From the NCBI RefSeq assembly GCF_000337095.1, contig NZ_AOIV01000006.1, positions 187,421 through 251,420 on the forward strand: DNA of 64,000 bases, written 5' to 3'. The translations under genes and the position numbers were made by a program. The notes under the pieces were generated by a model. That model saw nothing but the letters and a program-made list of their open reading frames with translations. It made no database searches and was not told the DNA's origin. Below, one piece after another: positions 24,683-33,649 of the stretch. This DNA is from Halogeometricum pallidum JCM 14848 (lineage in GTDB: Archaea; Halobacteriota; Halobacteria; Halobacteriales; Haloferacaceae). Each line of letters opens with the position of its first letter. Position 1 is the first letter of the stretch.

Positions 24683-26383
24683 TCAGTCGTCGTCCGAGTC
24701 GGCCGGTTCGCCGGGACCGGACGGCTCCCGTTCGCTCTTTCGGCCCGAACCCACGAGGACCGTCTCGTCCTGCAGGAGCACGCGACCGTAGTTCGAACCG
24801 AAGTCCTTTATCAACGACAGCAGGGCGAGAAAACAGACGAAGGCGAACGGCGTGCCGGTGATGATAGCCGCCTGCTGGAGCGTGTTCGCGCTCCCCGTGC
24901 CGCCGAGAATCATCAGTATCGCCGCGGTCAGTCCGAGGACGACGCCCCAGAAGATGCGGTTGATGGTCGACGGTTGGGCCTTCCCACCGGTCGTCATCAT
25001 CGAGACGGCGAGCGTCGAGGAGTCCGCGGACGTGACGAAGAACGTCGTCACGAGCAGCAGGAACATGTACATCAGGAGCGTGCCCACGGGGAGCGTCACC
25101 GAGGTACCGCCCACGTTCAGCGTGAACTGCAGCGCCTCGAAGAGGATGAAGCCGGCCACCTCCGCGCCCGCCTCCCCGGAGATGACCGCGCCGAAGTCCG
25201 CGACGCCGTTGTGTTGGGCCCAGACCGCGGTGCCGCCGATGAACGTGAACCACGGGATGGTCGCCGCCGACGTCGCGACGATTCCGGTGAAGGCGACTTC
25301 GCGGACGGTGCGACCCTTGGAGATGCGGGCGATGAACAGGCCCGCGAACGGCGACCACGAGAGCGCCCACGCCCAGTAGAACACCGTCCACGCGTTCATC
25401 CAGTTCGTCTCCGCCGGGTTCCCGGCGCCCATCGGTCCCGCGCCGGTGAAGAGGCTCATCGAGACGAAATCGGAGAGCATCCCGCCGAACGCCTGCGTGC
25501 CGAGCAGCAGCAAGAACAGCGTCGGACCGACGAGGAACGTCGCGAGCATGAGGACGACGAAGAGAATCATGTTGAAGTTCGAGAGCCGGCGGATGCCCTT
25601 GTCGACGCCCAGCACCATCGACGTCGTGAACAGAAGCGTCATGAACGTCACCACGAGGAGGATGCCGAGGTTCCCCATGCTGATTCCCCACTGGTAGTCC
25701 AACCCGGTGACGAACTGGCTGCCGATGAAGCCCAGCGACGTCGCCACCCCGCCGATGGTTGCGAAGACGGCGAGGATGTCGACGACTTTCGCCAGCGGAC
25801 CGTCGAGGTTGTCCGCGCCGATGATGGGCGTCAGCGCCGAGGAGACGCGCAGCGGGACGTTCTCGTAGTTGTACGCGAAGTAGCCGATGGCGATTCCCAT
25901 GATCGTGAACACAGCCAACTGGGGGAGCGCCCAGTGGAACATCGTCTGCTGGACAGCGATGGTCATCGCCTCGGCCGAACTCCCCTGTACGCCCTCGAAC
26001 AACGGCGAGGGGTTCGCGTAGTAGAACAGCGCCTCGGTCGGACCCCAGAACACCACGCCGGCGGCGAAGCCCGCGGAGTAGAGCATCGAGAAGAACGAGA
26101 AGAAACTGTACTCCGGCGGTTCGTCCCCCATTTTGATGGCCCCCCACGGGCCGACGATGAGGAACAACAGGAAAATGACGACGAGGAACACGATCAGCAG
26201 GAGCGCCCAGTTGAACATCCCGAGCATCGTACTGTTCAGCGAGGAAATCCCGCTTTCGACCGCGTTCGGGCTGACGAAGAAGGCGACGATGACCCCCACC
26301 GTCAACAACGCACCGAACAGGAAGACCGTCGGGTCGATTTCCTCGAGGAACTCGTCGAAGAGTCCCCCTTTACCGTCACTCAT
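24683..26383 (-). CDS. BCCT-family betaine/choline/carnitine transporter
   Basis: A 566-residue secondary transporter with 12 predicted membrane helices. The opening IDPTVFLFGALLTVGVIVAFF and the strongly conserved tryptophan-rich segment MNAWTVFYWAWALSWSPFAGLFIARISKGRTVREV are diagnostic of BCCT proteins. It imports compatible solutes such as glycine betaine with Na+ or H+. The C-terminal tail is Ser/Glu-rich and acidic. Its leader of about 60 bases or more contains an inverted repeat at 26449-26465. It is a single-gene unit convergent with the gene at 24083. Confidence 0.95.
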   Translation of the reverse strand: MSDGKGGLFDEFLEEIDPTVFLFGALLTVGVIVAFFVSPNAVESGISSLNSTMLGMFNWALLLIVFLVVIFLLFLIVGPWGAIKMGDEPPEYSFFSFFSMLYSAGFAAGVVFWGPTEALFYYANPSPLFEGVQGSSAEAMTIAVQQTMFHWALPQLAVFTIMGIAIGYFAYNYENVPLRVSSALTPIIGADNLDGPLAKVVDILAVFATIGGVATSLGFIGSQFVTGLDYQWGISMGNLGILLVVTFMTLLFTTSMVLGVDKGIRRLSNFNMILFVVLMLATFLVGPTLFLLLLGTQAFGGMLSDFVSMSLFTGAGPMGAGNPAETNWMNAWTVFYWAWALSWSPFAGLFIARISKGRTVREVAFTGIVATSAATIPWFTFIGGTAVWAQHNGVADFGAVISGEAGAEVAGFILFEALQFTLNVGGTSVTLPVGTLLMYMFLLLVTTFFVTSADSSTLAVSMMTTGGKAQPSTINRIFWGVVLGLTAAILMILGGTGSANTLQQAAIITGTPFAFVCFLALLSLIKDFGSNYGRVLLQDETVLVGSGRKSEREPSGPGEPADSDDD

Positions 26384-26448
26384 GCTGTCTCACCCCCTGA
26401 ATCGAGTGACGACACGGCGTTCGACCACGGGCCGGCCTCCCGCACCAT

Positions 26449-26465
26449 ATGCTAGGTGATAGCAT
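26449..26465. promoter_or_regulatory. Inverted repeat upstream of the BCCT transporter
   Basis: ATGCTA and TAGCAT form a perfect 6-bp inverted repeat around a 5-base centre (GGTGA), 66 bases before the BCCT start codon and just downstream of a TATA-like acttatcc (minus strand, near 26487-26494). The position fits a repressor operator at or just after the transcription start. The regulator is unknown. Confidence 0.4.
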
Positions 26466-26633
26466 GACGTTCATGTCGGCAGAGAATTGGATAAGTGTTT
26501 TTCACACGCTCAGTCATATACGATTTCTGTCTTGTTCCCCGCCGAACGCCGGTCAGTCGGTCGAAGTGCGGACGGACGCGGCGCCGCCGCCGACACAGGA
26601 GAGATACACACGCCCGCCGAGGACGCTCGCTAA

Positions 26634-27338
26634 CTAACGCTTCAGGCGATTTAGAATCGGTATCTCGTTCATTCGTTCCTCGGTCAGAACCCCCCAGGCG
26701 ATTCCCGAGGGTTTTTCGCTCGGTGCGTCCGTCCGAACGTCCCGCTTCGGAGTACACACTCGCTGGATGGGCACGTCCTGCGGCGTCGTGGGAATAACTT
26801 CGTCGACGAACTGCGTCTCGTGAAGCGTCGTGACCGTCGTCGTCTCGTCGTCGACGAGTCCGAACTCCCGGAGGACGGCGAACTCCAGGTCGCTGTATCC
26901 CTCACCCTTCCCGACGCGCGCACCCTCGTCGTTCACCGCGACGCTCCCCGAGACGATCAGGTCGATCGGTTCCATCTCGTCGGGACCGACCTGCACGCCG
27001 ACCTCCGACGACCCGCCGATCGTCGTCGCGTGATCGATGTCCTCGATTTCGGCGGGGTCCAACCGAAGGAAACATTTCTCGTCTCGCAGGCGAGGCACGG
27101 CCATATACACCGTCTTCCCCTGTCGCAGCGCCGCTCGCCGCACAGGAAGTTGCGGGGAGTCGGGATTGGACTTGATTACGTCCGCCTCCTGCCACGCCTC
27201 GTTCGCCGCCAATCGCTCCGCCGCCTCGTCAGCACCGTTGAAATTGGGGATTCTCCCGTGCGGCGGATAGGGAAACCGGGCCTCTCCGCTCTCCTCTAAC
27301 TCGTCCCAGACGCGCTCTCGAAGCTCCTGCTTTTCCAT
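26634..27338 (-). CDS. 5-formyltetrahydrofolate cyclo-ligase
   Basis: A 234-residue member of the 5-FCL family (COG0212), which converts 5-formyl-THF to 5,10-methenyl-THF using ATP. Family features are the R-x-x-[15 protein letters not shown] segment, VVGQ-like region [31 protein letters not shown] with the GKGxGYxD loop, and a [16 protein letters not shown] segment near the end. The start is placed at [14 protein letters not shown], just divergent from engB. Activity of the archaeal clade is assumed from homology; some relatives may have a different substrate. Confidence 0.85.
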   Translation of the reverse strand: MEKQELRERVWDELEESGEARFPYPPHGRIPNFNGADEAAERLAANEAWQEADVIKSNPDSPQLPVRRAALRQGKTVYMAVPRLRDEKCFLRLDPAEIEDIDHATTIGGSSEVGVQVGPDEMEPIDLIVSGSVAVNDEGARVGKGEGYSDLEFAVLREFGLVDDETTTVTTLHETQFVDEVIPTTPQDVPIQRVCTPKRDVRTDAPSEKPSGIAWGVLTEERMNEIPILNRLKR

Positions 27339-27468
27339 GCCGGCAGTTACGAGGCCGCGTACTAGTACCTCATCACCTCGCAGCGGACACGGCCCCGACT
27401 CCTCCACGGACCGAGACGCTCGGGGCCGCAACGTCAGCGTTAACCGCCGCGATAGCGTCCCCTCGCAC

Positions 27469-28089
27469 ATGTTCGAAGACCGCCCGGACCGACAGGAGGT
27501 CGTCCTCGTCGGGCGTTCCAACGTCGGCAAGTCGACGCTGATGCGGGAGCTGACGGGCCACTCGAAGTTCACGACGGGCAAGAAACCCGGCGTGACCCGG
27601 CAGCCGAACCACTTCGATTGGGCCGGCGACGACTTCATGTTCACCGACCTGCCGGGGTTCGGATTCATGTCCGGCGTCGAGGAGGACCGCCGCGAGGAGA
27701 TAAAGACGGCCATCGTCCGCTACATCGAGTCGAACGCCGACGACATCCTCGCGGGCGTCCTCGTCGTCGACGGTAAGAGCGTCGTCGACATCATTGACCG
27801 ACACTCCGGGCCGGACGAGATACCGCACGACGTGGAGATGTTCCACTTCCTGCGCGAACTCGGAATCCCCGTCGTCGTCGCGGTGAACAAGATGGACAAG
27901 GTGGACGACCGGGACGAGCGACTGGACGACCTCTGCGACCGACTCGGGCTGATGCCGCCGTGGAAGCAGTGGTCCGATATCGTCGCGCCCATCAGCGCCA
28001 AGCGGGGGAACCTCGACGCCCTCGAAGAAGCGCTGCGGACCCACTTCCACGAGCAGAAGCGCGACGACCTCCTGAAGTTCGTGAGCTGA
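27469..28089 (+). CDS. engB: EngB-type GTP-binding protein
   Basis: A 206-residue TrmE/Era-class GTPase of the YihA/EngB family, implicated in large-subunit ribosome assembly. G1 is [10 protein letters not shown]2 lies in [10 protein letters not shown]3 is DLPGFGF and G4 is NKMDKVDD. The start [11 protein letters not shown] follows a TATA-like cgttaacc about 25 bases upstream; earlier in-frame codons overlap the divergent 5-FCL promoter. It ends 16 bases from the convergent response-regulator gene. Confidence 0.93.
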   Translation: MFEDRPDRQEVVLVGRSNVGKSTLMRELTGHSKFTTGKKPGVTRQPNHFDWAGDDFMFTDLPGFGFMSGVEEDRREEIKTAIVRYIESNADDILAGVLVVDGKSVVDIIDRHSGPDEIPHDVEMFHFLRELGIPVVVAVNKMDKVDDRDERLDDLCDRLGLMPPWKQWSDIVAPISAKRGNLDALEEALRTHFHEQKRDDLLKFVS

Positions 28090-28105
28090 GGCGTCGAGAT
28101 TCGAC

Positions 28106-29215
28106 TCAGTTCCGCGCCGCCGACGCGTCCGCGACGCCGCCGAGGGAGACGCGGACGGGTCCCCCCGGCCCCAAGGGGTCGCACACCGCCCGAGCGGAAC
28201 CCCCCTCGGGGAGCGTCGCCGTCGTCTCCACGGGCGCGCCGGTCTCGACGGCTTCGGCCACGGCCTTCGCGAGCGGAGAGTCGGCGCTCCACGGCAAGAC
28301 CGTCCACGCGGACCCGCCCGCGTCGTCGGGGTCGACCCCGAGGCGTTCGCAGGCGGCGTTCGCGCCCGCCAGCGTCCCGTCGGCGTCGACGTCGAACACG
28401 GGGACGCCGAGGCGGTCGAGGACGGTTTCGAGTTCCTCGACGCGGTCGCGGCCGACGCCGCAGACGGCGAACGGTTCGCCCGCTTCGTCGACGACGGGCG
28501 ACCCGGTGAACTCGTACCGACGGCTGTCGCCGCCCTTCGTCCGGACCGACGCCTCGACGGTCGCGTCCTCCCCGTCGACGACGGCGTCGATGGCTTCCGA
28601 GACCCGTTCTCTGTCCGCCCCCTCGAAGAACTCGGTCGGGTGCATCTCGGCCACCTCCTCGTCGGAGTAGCCCGTCTGCGTCACCAGCGCGTCGTTCCAT
28701 CGGAGGAATCGCCCGGCGGTGTCGAACGCGTAGAACGGGTCGTCCACGGCGTCGACGGCGGCGTGGAGCAGTTTGCGGTTCCGCGCCAACTCTCGCGCGG
28801 CGCACACGGCGGTGATGGCCTGGTCGATTCGCCGGGCGAGCACCTCGAACTGCTCGGTTCCCATCTCCTTTTTCAGGTAGTCCGTCGCGCCCGCCCGGAA
28901 CGCCTCGCCCGCCACCTCCTCGGAGCCCTTTCCGGTGAAGAGGATGAAGGGGAGATCCGGGCGCGTCTCCCGGACGCTCCGGAGGAAGTCGATGCCGCTC
29001 TCGCGCGTCATCTCGTAGTCGCTGACGACGCAGTCGACGTCGTCGCCGCGCGACGCCATGAATTCGCGCGCGTCGGCCGGCGACCCGGCGGTGTACGTCC
29101 GCGCCCGCGGGAGGTGGCGGCCGACGAACGTCGCCGCCGCCTCCACGAACGCCGGGTCGTCGTCGACGAGCAGTATCCCTACGCCCTCGTCCGAACTCGG
29201 GTCGTGCTCGCTCAC
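28106..29215 (-). CDS. Response regulator with PAS domain(s)
   Basis: A 369-residue signal protein without kinase domain, starting at GTG 29215. The receiver domain (12-130) has the acidic pocket LLVDDD, the phospho-acceptor Asp 66 in VSDYEM and Lys 96 in FTGKGSEEV. A PAS domain follows (about 148-265; DPFYAFDTAGRFLRWNDALV), then a second degenerate PAS-like region (about 265-360) where AGANAACERLG is visible. Such REC-PAS proteins are common haloarchaeal orphans that may relay to other kinases. No HTH is present. A TATA-like gatttaag lies about 28 bases before the start. Confidence 0.88.
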   Translation of the reverse strand: MSEHDPSSDEGVGILLVDDDPAFVEAAATFVGRHLPRARTYTAGSPADAREFMASRGDDVDCVVSDYEMTRESGIDFLRSVRETRPDLPFILFTGKGSEEVAGEAFRAGATDYLKKEMGTEQFEVLARRIDQAITAVCAARELARNRKLLHAAVDAVDDPFYAFDTAGRFLRWNDALVTQTGYSDEEVAEMHPTEFFEGADRERVSEAIDAVVDGEDATVEASVRTKGGDSRRYEFTGSPVVDEAGEPFAVCGVGRDRVEELETVLDRLGVPVFDVDADGTLAGANAACERLGVDPDDAGGSAWTVLPWSADSPLAKAVAEAVETGAPVETTATLPEGGSARAVCDPLGPGGPVRVSLGGVADASAARN

Positions 29216-29599
29216 GCTTCCGTGCGGGGATGGGAACTGCTTAAATCACCGCGACCATTTCTTCAGAACCGTTGCGTTTCGCACTGTTTCGTTTTACGAC
29301 GGCGTTAACCGGCGGGAGTTGAGCGGATAATTGTCAGATACTCAGAAGTACATCCCTCGACCGTCGCGGACGCTCACTACTGTGGTATCGTCGCGTTAGC
29401 GCGAGAACGCGTCCGTTTCGGAAGGGCGACTCGGGCGTTAACTGCCTCGTCACACGGGGCTCGGTGGGGGTAACCCTCGTCACAGTCGCCCGCCTCTCGG
29501 TAGCGGACCGTCGCATTTCACGCTTGCCATCGCCGTTCCGGCGCCCGCCCGGCGCCCCCGTCCGCATCTCCGCTCCTATCCGCCGCTCTCCGGTCGCCG
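29216..29599. other. Intergenic region, 384 bases
   Basis: It holds the minus-strand promoter of the REC-PAS gene on its left and the 3' flank of the NUDIX-eIF2B gene on its right. The stretch 29280-29470 is less GC-rich with several TTAAC motifs. I see no open frame with haloarchaeal protein character, no tRNA cloverleaf and no strong hairpin. A non-coding RNA cannot be excluded. Confidence 0.4.
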
Positions 29600-30868
29600 T
29601 CACTCGTCGTTCCGCCGGTCCCACGCCGCGTGTTCGGCGTGTTCGGCGGCGACGCGCCGCGCGCCGTCGCCGTCGAGCAGTCCGTCCTCGGTGGCGAGGC
29701 CGTCCACGAGTCGGTCCGGCACCCGCTCGAACGTCGGCGCGAACACTCCGATGCTCTCCTCGCCGTCGTACACGGACTCCGCCGGCGACGCCTCCGTCGC
29801 CACCCGTTCGTCGCCCGTCGAGCGAATCTTGTCGCGCGCGGCGACGACGTAGACGGGGACGCCCGCCTCCCGCGCGGCCAGCGCGAGACCCGTCGTTCCC
29901 GTCTTGTTGACGACGCTCCCGTCCGGGAGCACCGCGTCCGCGCCGACGACGACGGCGTCGGGGGCCACGTCGCCGTCGGCCAACGCCGCCGGTAGCGCCG
30001 CCTCGGTGGTCAGCGTCACCGCCGCCGCCGTCTCCTCGGCCACCGTCTCCGCGACGCCGACGCCCTCGCGTTCGGGACGGGACTCCGCGACGAGGACCGA
30101 GTCGGGGTCGAACTCGCGGAGGCACTCGGCGACGGTCCCCGACCGCGAGAGCGTCGCCACGCCCGTCGCCCCGGCGTCGCGGAGGCGTTCGACCACCGTC
30201 GACGACGACCCCTCGTTCGCGGCGTACGCGTCCGAGAGCGCGCGGACCGCCGCGGCGGAGACCGCCTCGGGACGGCGTTCGGCCGTCGCGAGGACGCGGT
30301 TCACGCGGTTCGCGACGGCGGCCATGCTCGGGCGCGCGTCGCGGAGGTCACGCCCCACCCCGGCGACCGATTCCCAGTCGTCGGCCTCGACGGCGGCGTC
30401 CCGGAGCACCTCCAGCGCCCGCGCCGAAATCCACGTCGACCCGTGGGTCCGGTCGTCCCGCACGTCGTCGACTCGCGGCGCGACGCGCCGCCACGTCTCC
30501 CAGAGGCGGGGGACGGTTTCGCGGTCCCGCATCGCCGTCGGGTCGACCCACTCCACCGCGGCGAGTTCCTCGTTCGGCCGCACCTCCCGCGTCGTCGACT
30601 CGAACAGGAAGGGGTGGACGACGAACGACCCCTCCTCGTCCTCGACGGTCAGCGTCTCTCCGATTCTGAGCAGTCGGATGCTCGCGCCACCGAGTCCGGT
30701 CTCCTCGCGCAGTTCCCGGCGCGCGTCGAACTCGGCTTCGTCGTTGTCCTCTTCGACGTAGCCGGAGACGCCCGCCCAACGGCCGGAGTAGGTCCCGGCT
30801 CTGTCGCTGCGGCGGGTGAACAGCACTTCGCCGCGGTTGCGGACGAAACAGGTGACGACGTGGTCCAT
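29600..30868 (-). CDS. NUDIX hydrolase fused to eIF2B-like domain
   Basis: A 422-residue two-domain protein. Residues 1-140 are a NUDIX domain: the box runs from G36 (GYVEEDNDEAEFDARRELRE, then ETGLG). Residues 160-415 belong to the eIF2B alpha/beta/delta and ribose-1,5-bisphosphate isomerase family, with GADAVLPDGSVVNKTGTTGLAL and VYVVAARDKIRS. Homologues in this family isomerise sugar phosphates in archaeal nucleoside breakdown, so a NUDIX step feeding an isomerase is a reasonable idea. The start MDHVVTCFVRNRGEV was set where the NUDIX strand begins; it is divergent from the phosphoesterase gene by 58 bases. Confidence 0.85.
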   Translation of the reverse strand: MDHVVTCFVRNRGEVLFTRRSDRAGTYSGRWAGVSGYVEEDNDEAEFDARRELREETGLGGASIRLLRIGETLTVEDEEGSFVVHPFLFESTTREVRPNEELAAVEWVDPTAMRDRETVPRLWETWRRVAPRVDDVRDDRTHGSTWISARALEVLRDAAVEADDWESVAGVGRDLRDARPSMAAVANRVNRVLATAERRPEAVSAAAVRALSDAYAANEGSSSTVVERLRDAGATGVATLSRSGTVAECLREFDPDSVLVAESRPEREGVGVAETVAEETAAAVTLTTEAALPAALADGDVAPDAVVVGADAVLPDGSVVNKTGTTGLALAAREAGVPVYVVAARDKIRSTGDERVATEASPAESVYDGEESIGVFAPTFERVPDRLVDGLATEDGLLDGDGARRVAAEHAEHAAWDRRNDE

Positions 30869-30926
30869 GCGACACCCTACGTCCCTCGGGACAACGGTTT
30901 TTGGGTCGACGGTCGTACCTCCTCGT

Positions 30927-31433
30927 ATGTCCGTGGACCTCGCCGTCGTCAGCGACACGCACGTCCCCTCGCGCGAGGAGCGCATCCCGGAGTGGGTCGA
31001 AGGGCGCATCCGCGCGGCCGACCACGTCGTCCACGCGGGCGATTTCGACTCCCAGGCGGCGTACGACCGGGTGGTCGAACTCGCCGGCGGCGAGGCGAAC
31101 CTCACGGCCGTCGCCGGCAACATCGACCCCCGCGGCTTCGACCTCCCGGAGGCGGCGACGCTCGACGCGGAGGACGTGCGGTTCGTCGTCACCCACGGGT
31201 CGGGGCCGCTGGAGGGCTACCAGGAACGCGTCGTCGAGGTGGTCCGCGAGGAGGGCGGGCCCGACGCCGTCGGCATCTGCGGGCACACCCACGACGTGAT
31301 GGACGAGTTCGTCGACGGCGTCCGCCTCCTCAACCCCGGGAGCGCGACGGGGGCCGAACCGGCCGCCGAGACGACGATGTATCGACTGACCGTCGACGGG
31401 TCGGACGTCTCCGTGACGTTGCACCACGAGTAG
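30927..31433 (+). CDS. Metallophosphoesterase, YfcE/MJ0936 type
   Basis: A 168-residue calcineurin-like phosphodiesterase. All metal motifs are present: SDTHVP at 9-14, HAGDFDS, AGNIDPR, VTHGSG and GHTHD. Length and simplicity match the YfcE/MJ0936 branch, which cleaves phosphodiester bonds and whose physiological substrate is uncertain. The ATG lies about 25 bases after a TATA-like ggtttttgg. It is followed by cofE after 113 bases. Confidence 0.92.
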   Translation: MSVDLAVVSDTHVPSREERIPEWVEGRIRAADHVVHAGDFDSQAAYDRVVELAGGEANLTAVAGNIDPRGFDLPEAATLDAEDVRFVVTHGSGPLEGYQERVVEVVREEGGPDAVGICGHTHDVMDEFVDGVRLLNPGSATGAEPAAETTMYRLTVDGSDVSVTLHHE

Positions 31434-31546
31434 CGTCGCTTGCGGCGGGCTTGACCCCCGAATGCGAGGTTCCTCGGGCGTCCGAGGAACCGGCCGCACT
31501 CACCAACATCTGTCCGCTTTTTACGCCCTCGCTCCGACCGACGGAC

Positions 31547-32305
31547 ATGGAACTGTTCGCCGTCCCCGACGTGCCGGAGGTCCGGCCGGGCGACGACCTC
31601 GCGGCGACGATTCGCGACCGGGTCGATTTGCACGAAGACGACGTGGTCTGCGTCGCCTCGACGGTCGTCTCGAAGGCCGAGGGCCGACTGTTCGACCTCG
31701 CGGACTTCCCGGCGGGTCCGCGCGCCCGCGAGATTGCCGCGAACCTCGAAGCGGTCGCGGGCGAGGAGAAGGACCCGCGCTTCGCGCAGGCCGTTCTCGA
31801 AGAGAGCGTCGACCTCCTGATGGAGTCGCCCTTCCTCCTCACCGAGACGCGCTTCGGCCACGTCGGCGTCAACGCCGGCATCGACCGCTCGAACGTCCCG
31901 GACCACGACCTGTTGCTCCTGCCGAAGCGACCGTCCGAGAGCGCCGAGCGACTCCGCGCGGACTTGCCCGCGGACAGAGTAATCGTCACCGACACCTGCG
32001 GGCGCCCGTTCCGTCACGGGCAACGCGGCGTCGCCCTCGGGTGGGCGGGGATGCAGGCGTCGAGAGACTGGCGCGGGGAGTCCGACCGCGACGGCCGGGA
32101 ACTCGGCGTCACTGTCGAGAGCGTCGTGGACGAACTCGCCGCGGCCGCGAACCTCCTCGTCGGGGAGGGCGACGGCGGCACCCCCGTCGTCGTCGTCCGC
32201 GACTTCGAGTGGGGCGACCACGGCGGCAGCGACAACCTCTACCGGGACGTCGAGGGCGATTTCGTCCGGCAGGCCGTGCGCGCCTGGGGGTACGAGCATG
32301 AGTGA
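31547..32305 (+). CDS. cofE: Coenzyme F420-0:L-glutamate ligase
   Basis: A 252-residue CofE, which adds glutamate residues to F420-0 with GTP. Family marks are ASTVVSKAEGR near the N-terminus, VLEES..LTETRFGHVGVNAGIDRSNV, and VTDTCGRPFRHGQRGVALGWAG. The true start is ATG 31547, after a TATA-like gctttttacg; the open frame upstream is the shadow of other genes. The stop overlaps the next gene's ATGAGTGA, so cofE and mer are translationally coupled, consistent with one making the cofactor the other uses. Confidence 0.93.
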   Translation: MELFAVPDVPEVRPGDDLAATIRDRVDLHEDDVVCVASTVVSKAEGRLFDLADFPAGPRAREIAANLEAVAGEEKDPRFAQAVLEESVDLLMESPFLLTETRFGHVGVNAGIDRSNVPDHDLLLLPKRPSESAERLRADLPADRVIVTDTCGRPFRHGQRGVALGWAGMQASRDWRGESDRDGRELGVTVESVVDELAAAANLLVGEGDGGTPVVVVRDFEWGDHGGSDNLYRDVEGDFVRQAVRAWGYEHE

Positions 32306-33329
32306 CGACGCCGACCGGCCTGACGACGCACCCACCCTCGGCGTCGAACTGACGCCCGAACACCCCGTTCCCGAGGTCGTTCGCCGCGGCGTCCTCGCCG
32401 AGGAGGCGGGCTACGACGCGGCGTTCGTCTCCTGTCACTACAACAACCGCGACCCGTTCGCCGTCCTCGCGCGTCTCGCGCGCGAGACGGAGTCGATTCG
32501 GCTCGGCCCCGGCGTCGCCAACCCCTACGAGATGCACCCCGTCACGCTGGCGACGAAGACGGCCACCGTCGCGGAACTCGCCGAGGGCCGCGCCGCCTTC
32601 GGTATCGGGCCGGGCGACAAATCCACCCTTCGGAACCTCGGTCTCGACGACGAACGCGGCCTCCGATCGGTGCTTGAGGCGTTCAAGGTCGCACAGCGAA
32701 TCTGGGACGGCGAGCGCGTCAGCCACGACGGCACCTTCGAGGCGAACGACGCGGGCGCGAACTTCGAGGTGCCCGGCGAGATACCCGTCTACGTCGGCGG
32801 CGAGGGGCCGCACATGTGCCGGATGGCGGGCAAGCACGCCGACGGCCTGCTGTTCAACGGCTCGCACCCCGACGACGTGGCGTGGGCCAGAGACCGGGTC
32901 GACGAGGGGGTCGAGGACCGTCCCGATTCCCGCGGTGAGTTCGAACTCCTCGCGTACGCCAGCGTGAGCGTCGGAACGGACCGCGAGGCGGCCCGGGAGG
33001 CGGCCCGTCCGCCGGTTGCGTTCATCGCCGCGGGGGCCGCGCCGCCGGCCCTCGACAGGCACGGGATAGACCGCTCGCTCGCGGGAGAGATCGGAGAGAA
33101 GATTTCGGCGGGCGAGTTCACCGAGGCGTTCGACCTCGTCACGCCGGCGATGATAGACGCGTTCTCGATGGCCGGCACCGAAGAAACGGTTGCAGACCGG
33201 ATGGACGCGGTGTTCGAGCACGCGGACGGCGTGGTCGTCGGGTCGCCCCTCGGGCCGGACCCCGACGAGGCGATCAGACTCGCCGCATCGGCTTCGCGTC
33301 GTCGGGGGCGCTCGAACCGAGACCCGTGA
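32298..33329 (+). CDS. mer: F420-dependent 5,10-methylene-tetrahydropterin reductase (Mer-like)
   Basis: A 343-residue luciferase-like TIM-barrel flavin/F420 enzyme. It matches Mer, which in methanogens reduces methylene-H4MPT with reduced F420; in haloarchaea the pterin is probably a folate. Visible: ELTPEHPVPEVVRRGVLAEEAGYDAAF, LGPGVANPYEMHP, GIGPGDKSTLRNLG and PVYVGGEGPHMCRMAG. It overlaps cofE by eight bases. Its last 19 codons (SRRRGRSNRDP end) overlap the 3' end of a convergent small membrane gene by 56 bases, and this tail is unlike the family, so it may be recently lengthened. Confidence 0.9.
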   Translation: MSDDADRPDDAPTLGVELTPEHPVPEVVRRGVLAEEAGYDAAFVSCHYNNRDPFAVLARLARETESIRLGPGVANPYEMHPVTLATKTATVAELAEGRAAFGIGPGDKSTLRNLGLDDERGLRSVLEAFKVAQRIWDGERVSHDGTFEANDAGANFEVPGEIPVYVGGEGPHMCRMAGKHADGLLFNGSHPDDVAWARDRVDEGVEDRPDSRGEFELLAYASVSVGTDREAAREAARPPVAFIAAGAAPPALDRHGIDRSLAGEIGEKISAGEFTEAFDLVTPAMIDAFSMAGTEETVADRMDAVFEHADGVVVGSPLGPDPDEAIRLAASASRRRGRSNRDP

Positions 33330-33519
33330 CGGCGTTGACCGCCGCGCCGAGGACGAGGTACCCGAAGACGAGGCTCGAGACGCCGACGAACGCCGCCCCC
33401 ATCAGGAACGAGAAGGCGGTGAGCGGGTCGCCGGAGAGGAAGATGTCGAAAACGAACGTCGTGATGAGGTCGAGGATGCTGAAGAGCAACTCCACGACGA
33501 AGTCGATGACTGTGACCAT
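33274..33519 (-). CDS. Small membrane protein overlapping mer
   Basis: An 81-residue protein with two predicted membrane helices (about 5-25 and 36-62) and a short tail (SSAPDDAKPMRRV). The start MVTVIDFVVELLFSILD is at ATG 33519; the in-frame extension upstream is antisense to the zinc-ribbon gene. Hydrophobic pattern and good haloarchaeal codon positions argue it is real although it overlaps mer on the other strand by 56 bases. No family recognised. Confidence 0.6.
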   Translation of the reverse strand: MVTVIDFVVELLFSILDLITTFVFDIFLSGDPLTAFSFLMGAAFVGVSSLVFGYLVLGAAVNAVTGLGSSAPDDAKPMRRV

Positions 33520-33649
33520 ACGCCCCGTTCGGAATCCCCGTACTTGTGTGTTGAGGATTCGCGCACGGCGCCGCCGTCCGTCGTCGGCGTCGTCCGCGCC
33601 CGCGACGGCCGTCGGTACGGCTAAGTCGGACCGTCTGCTCACTCCCCAC

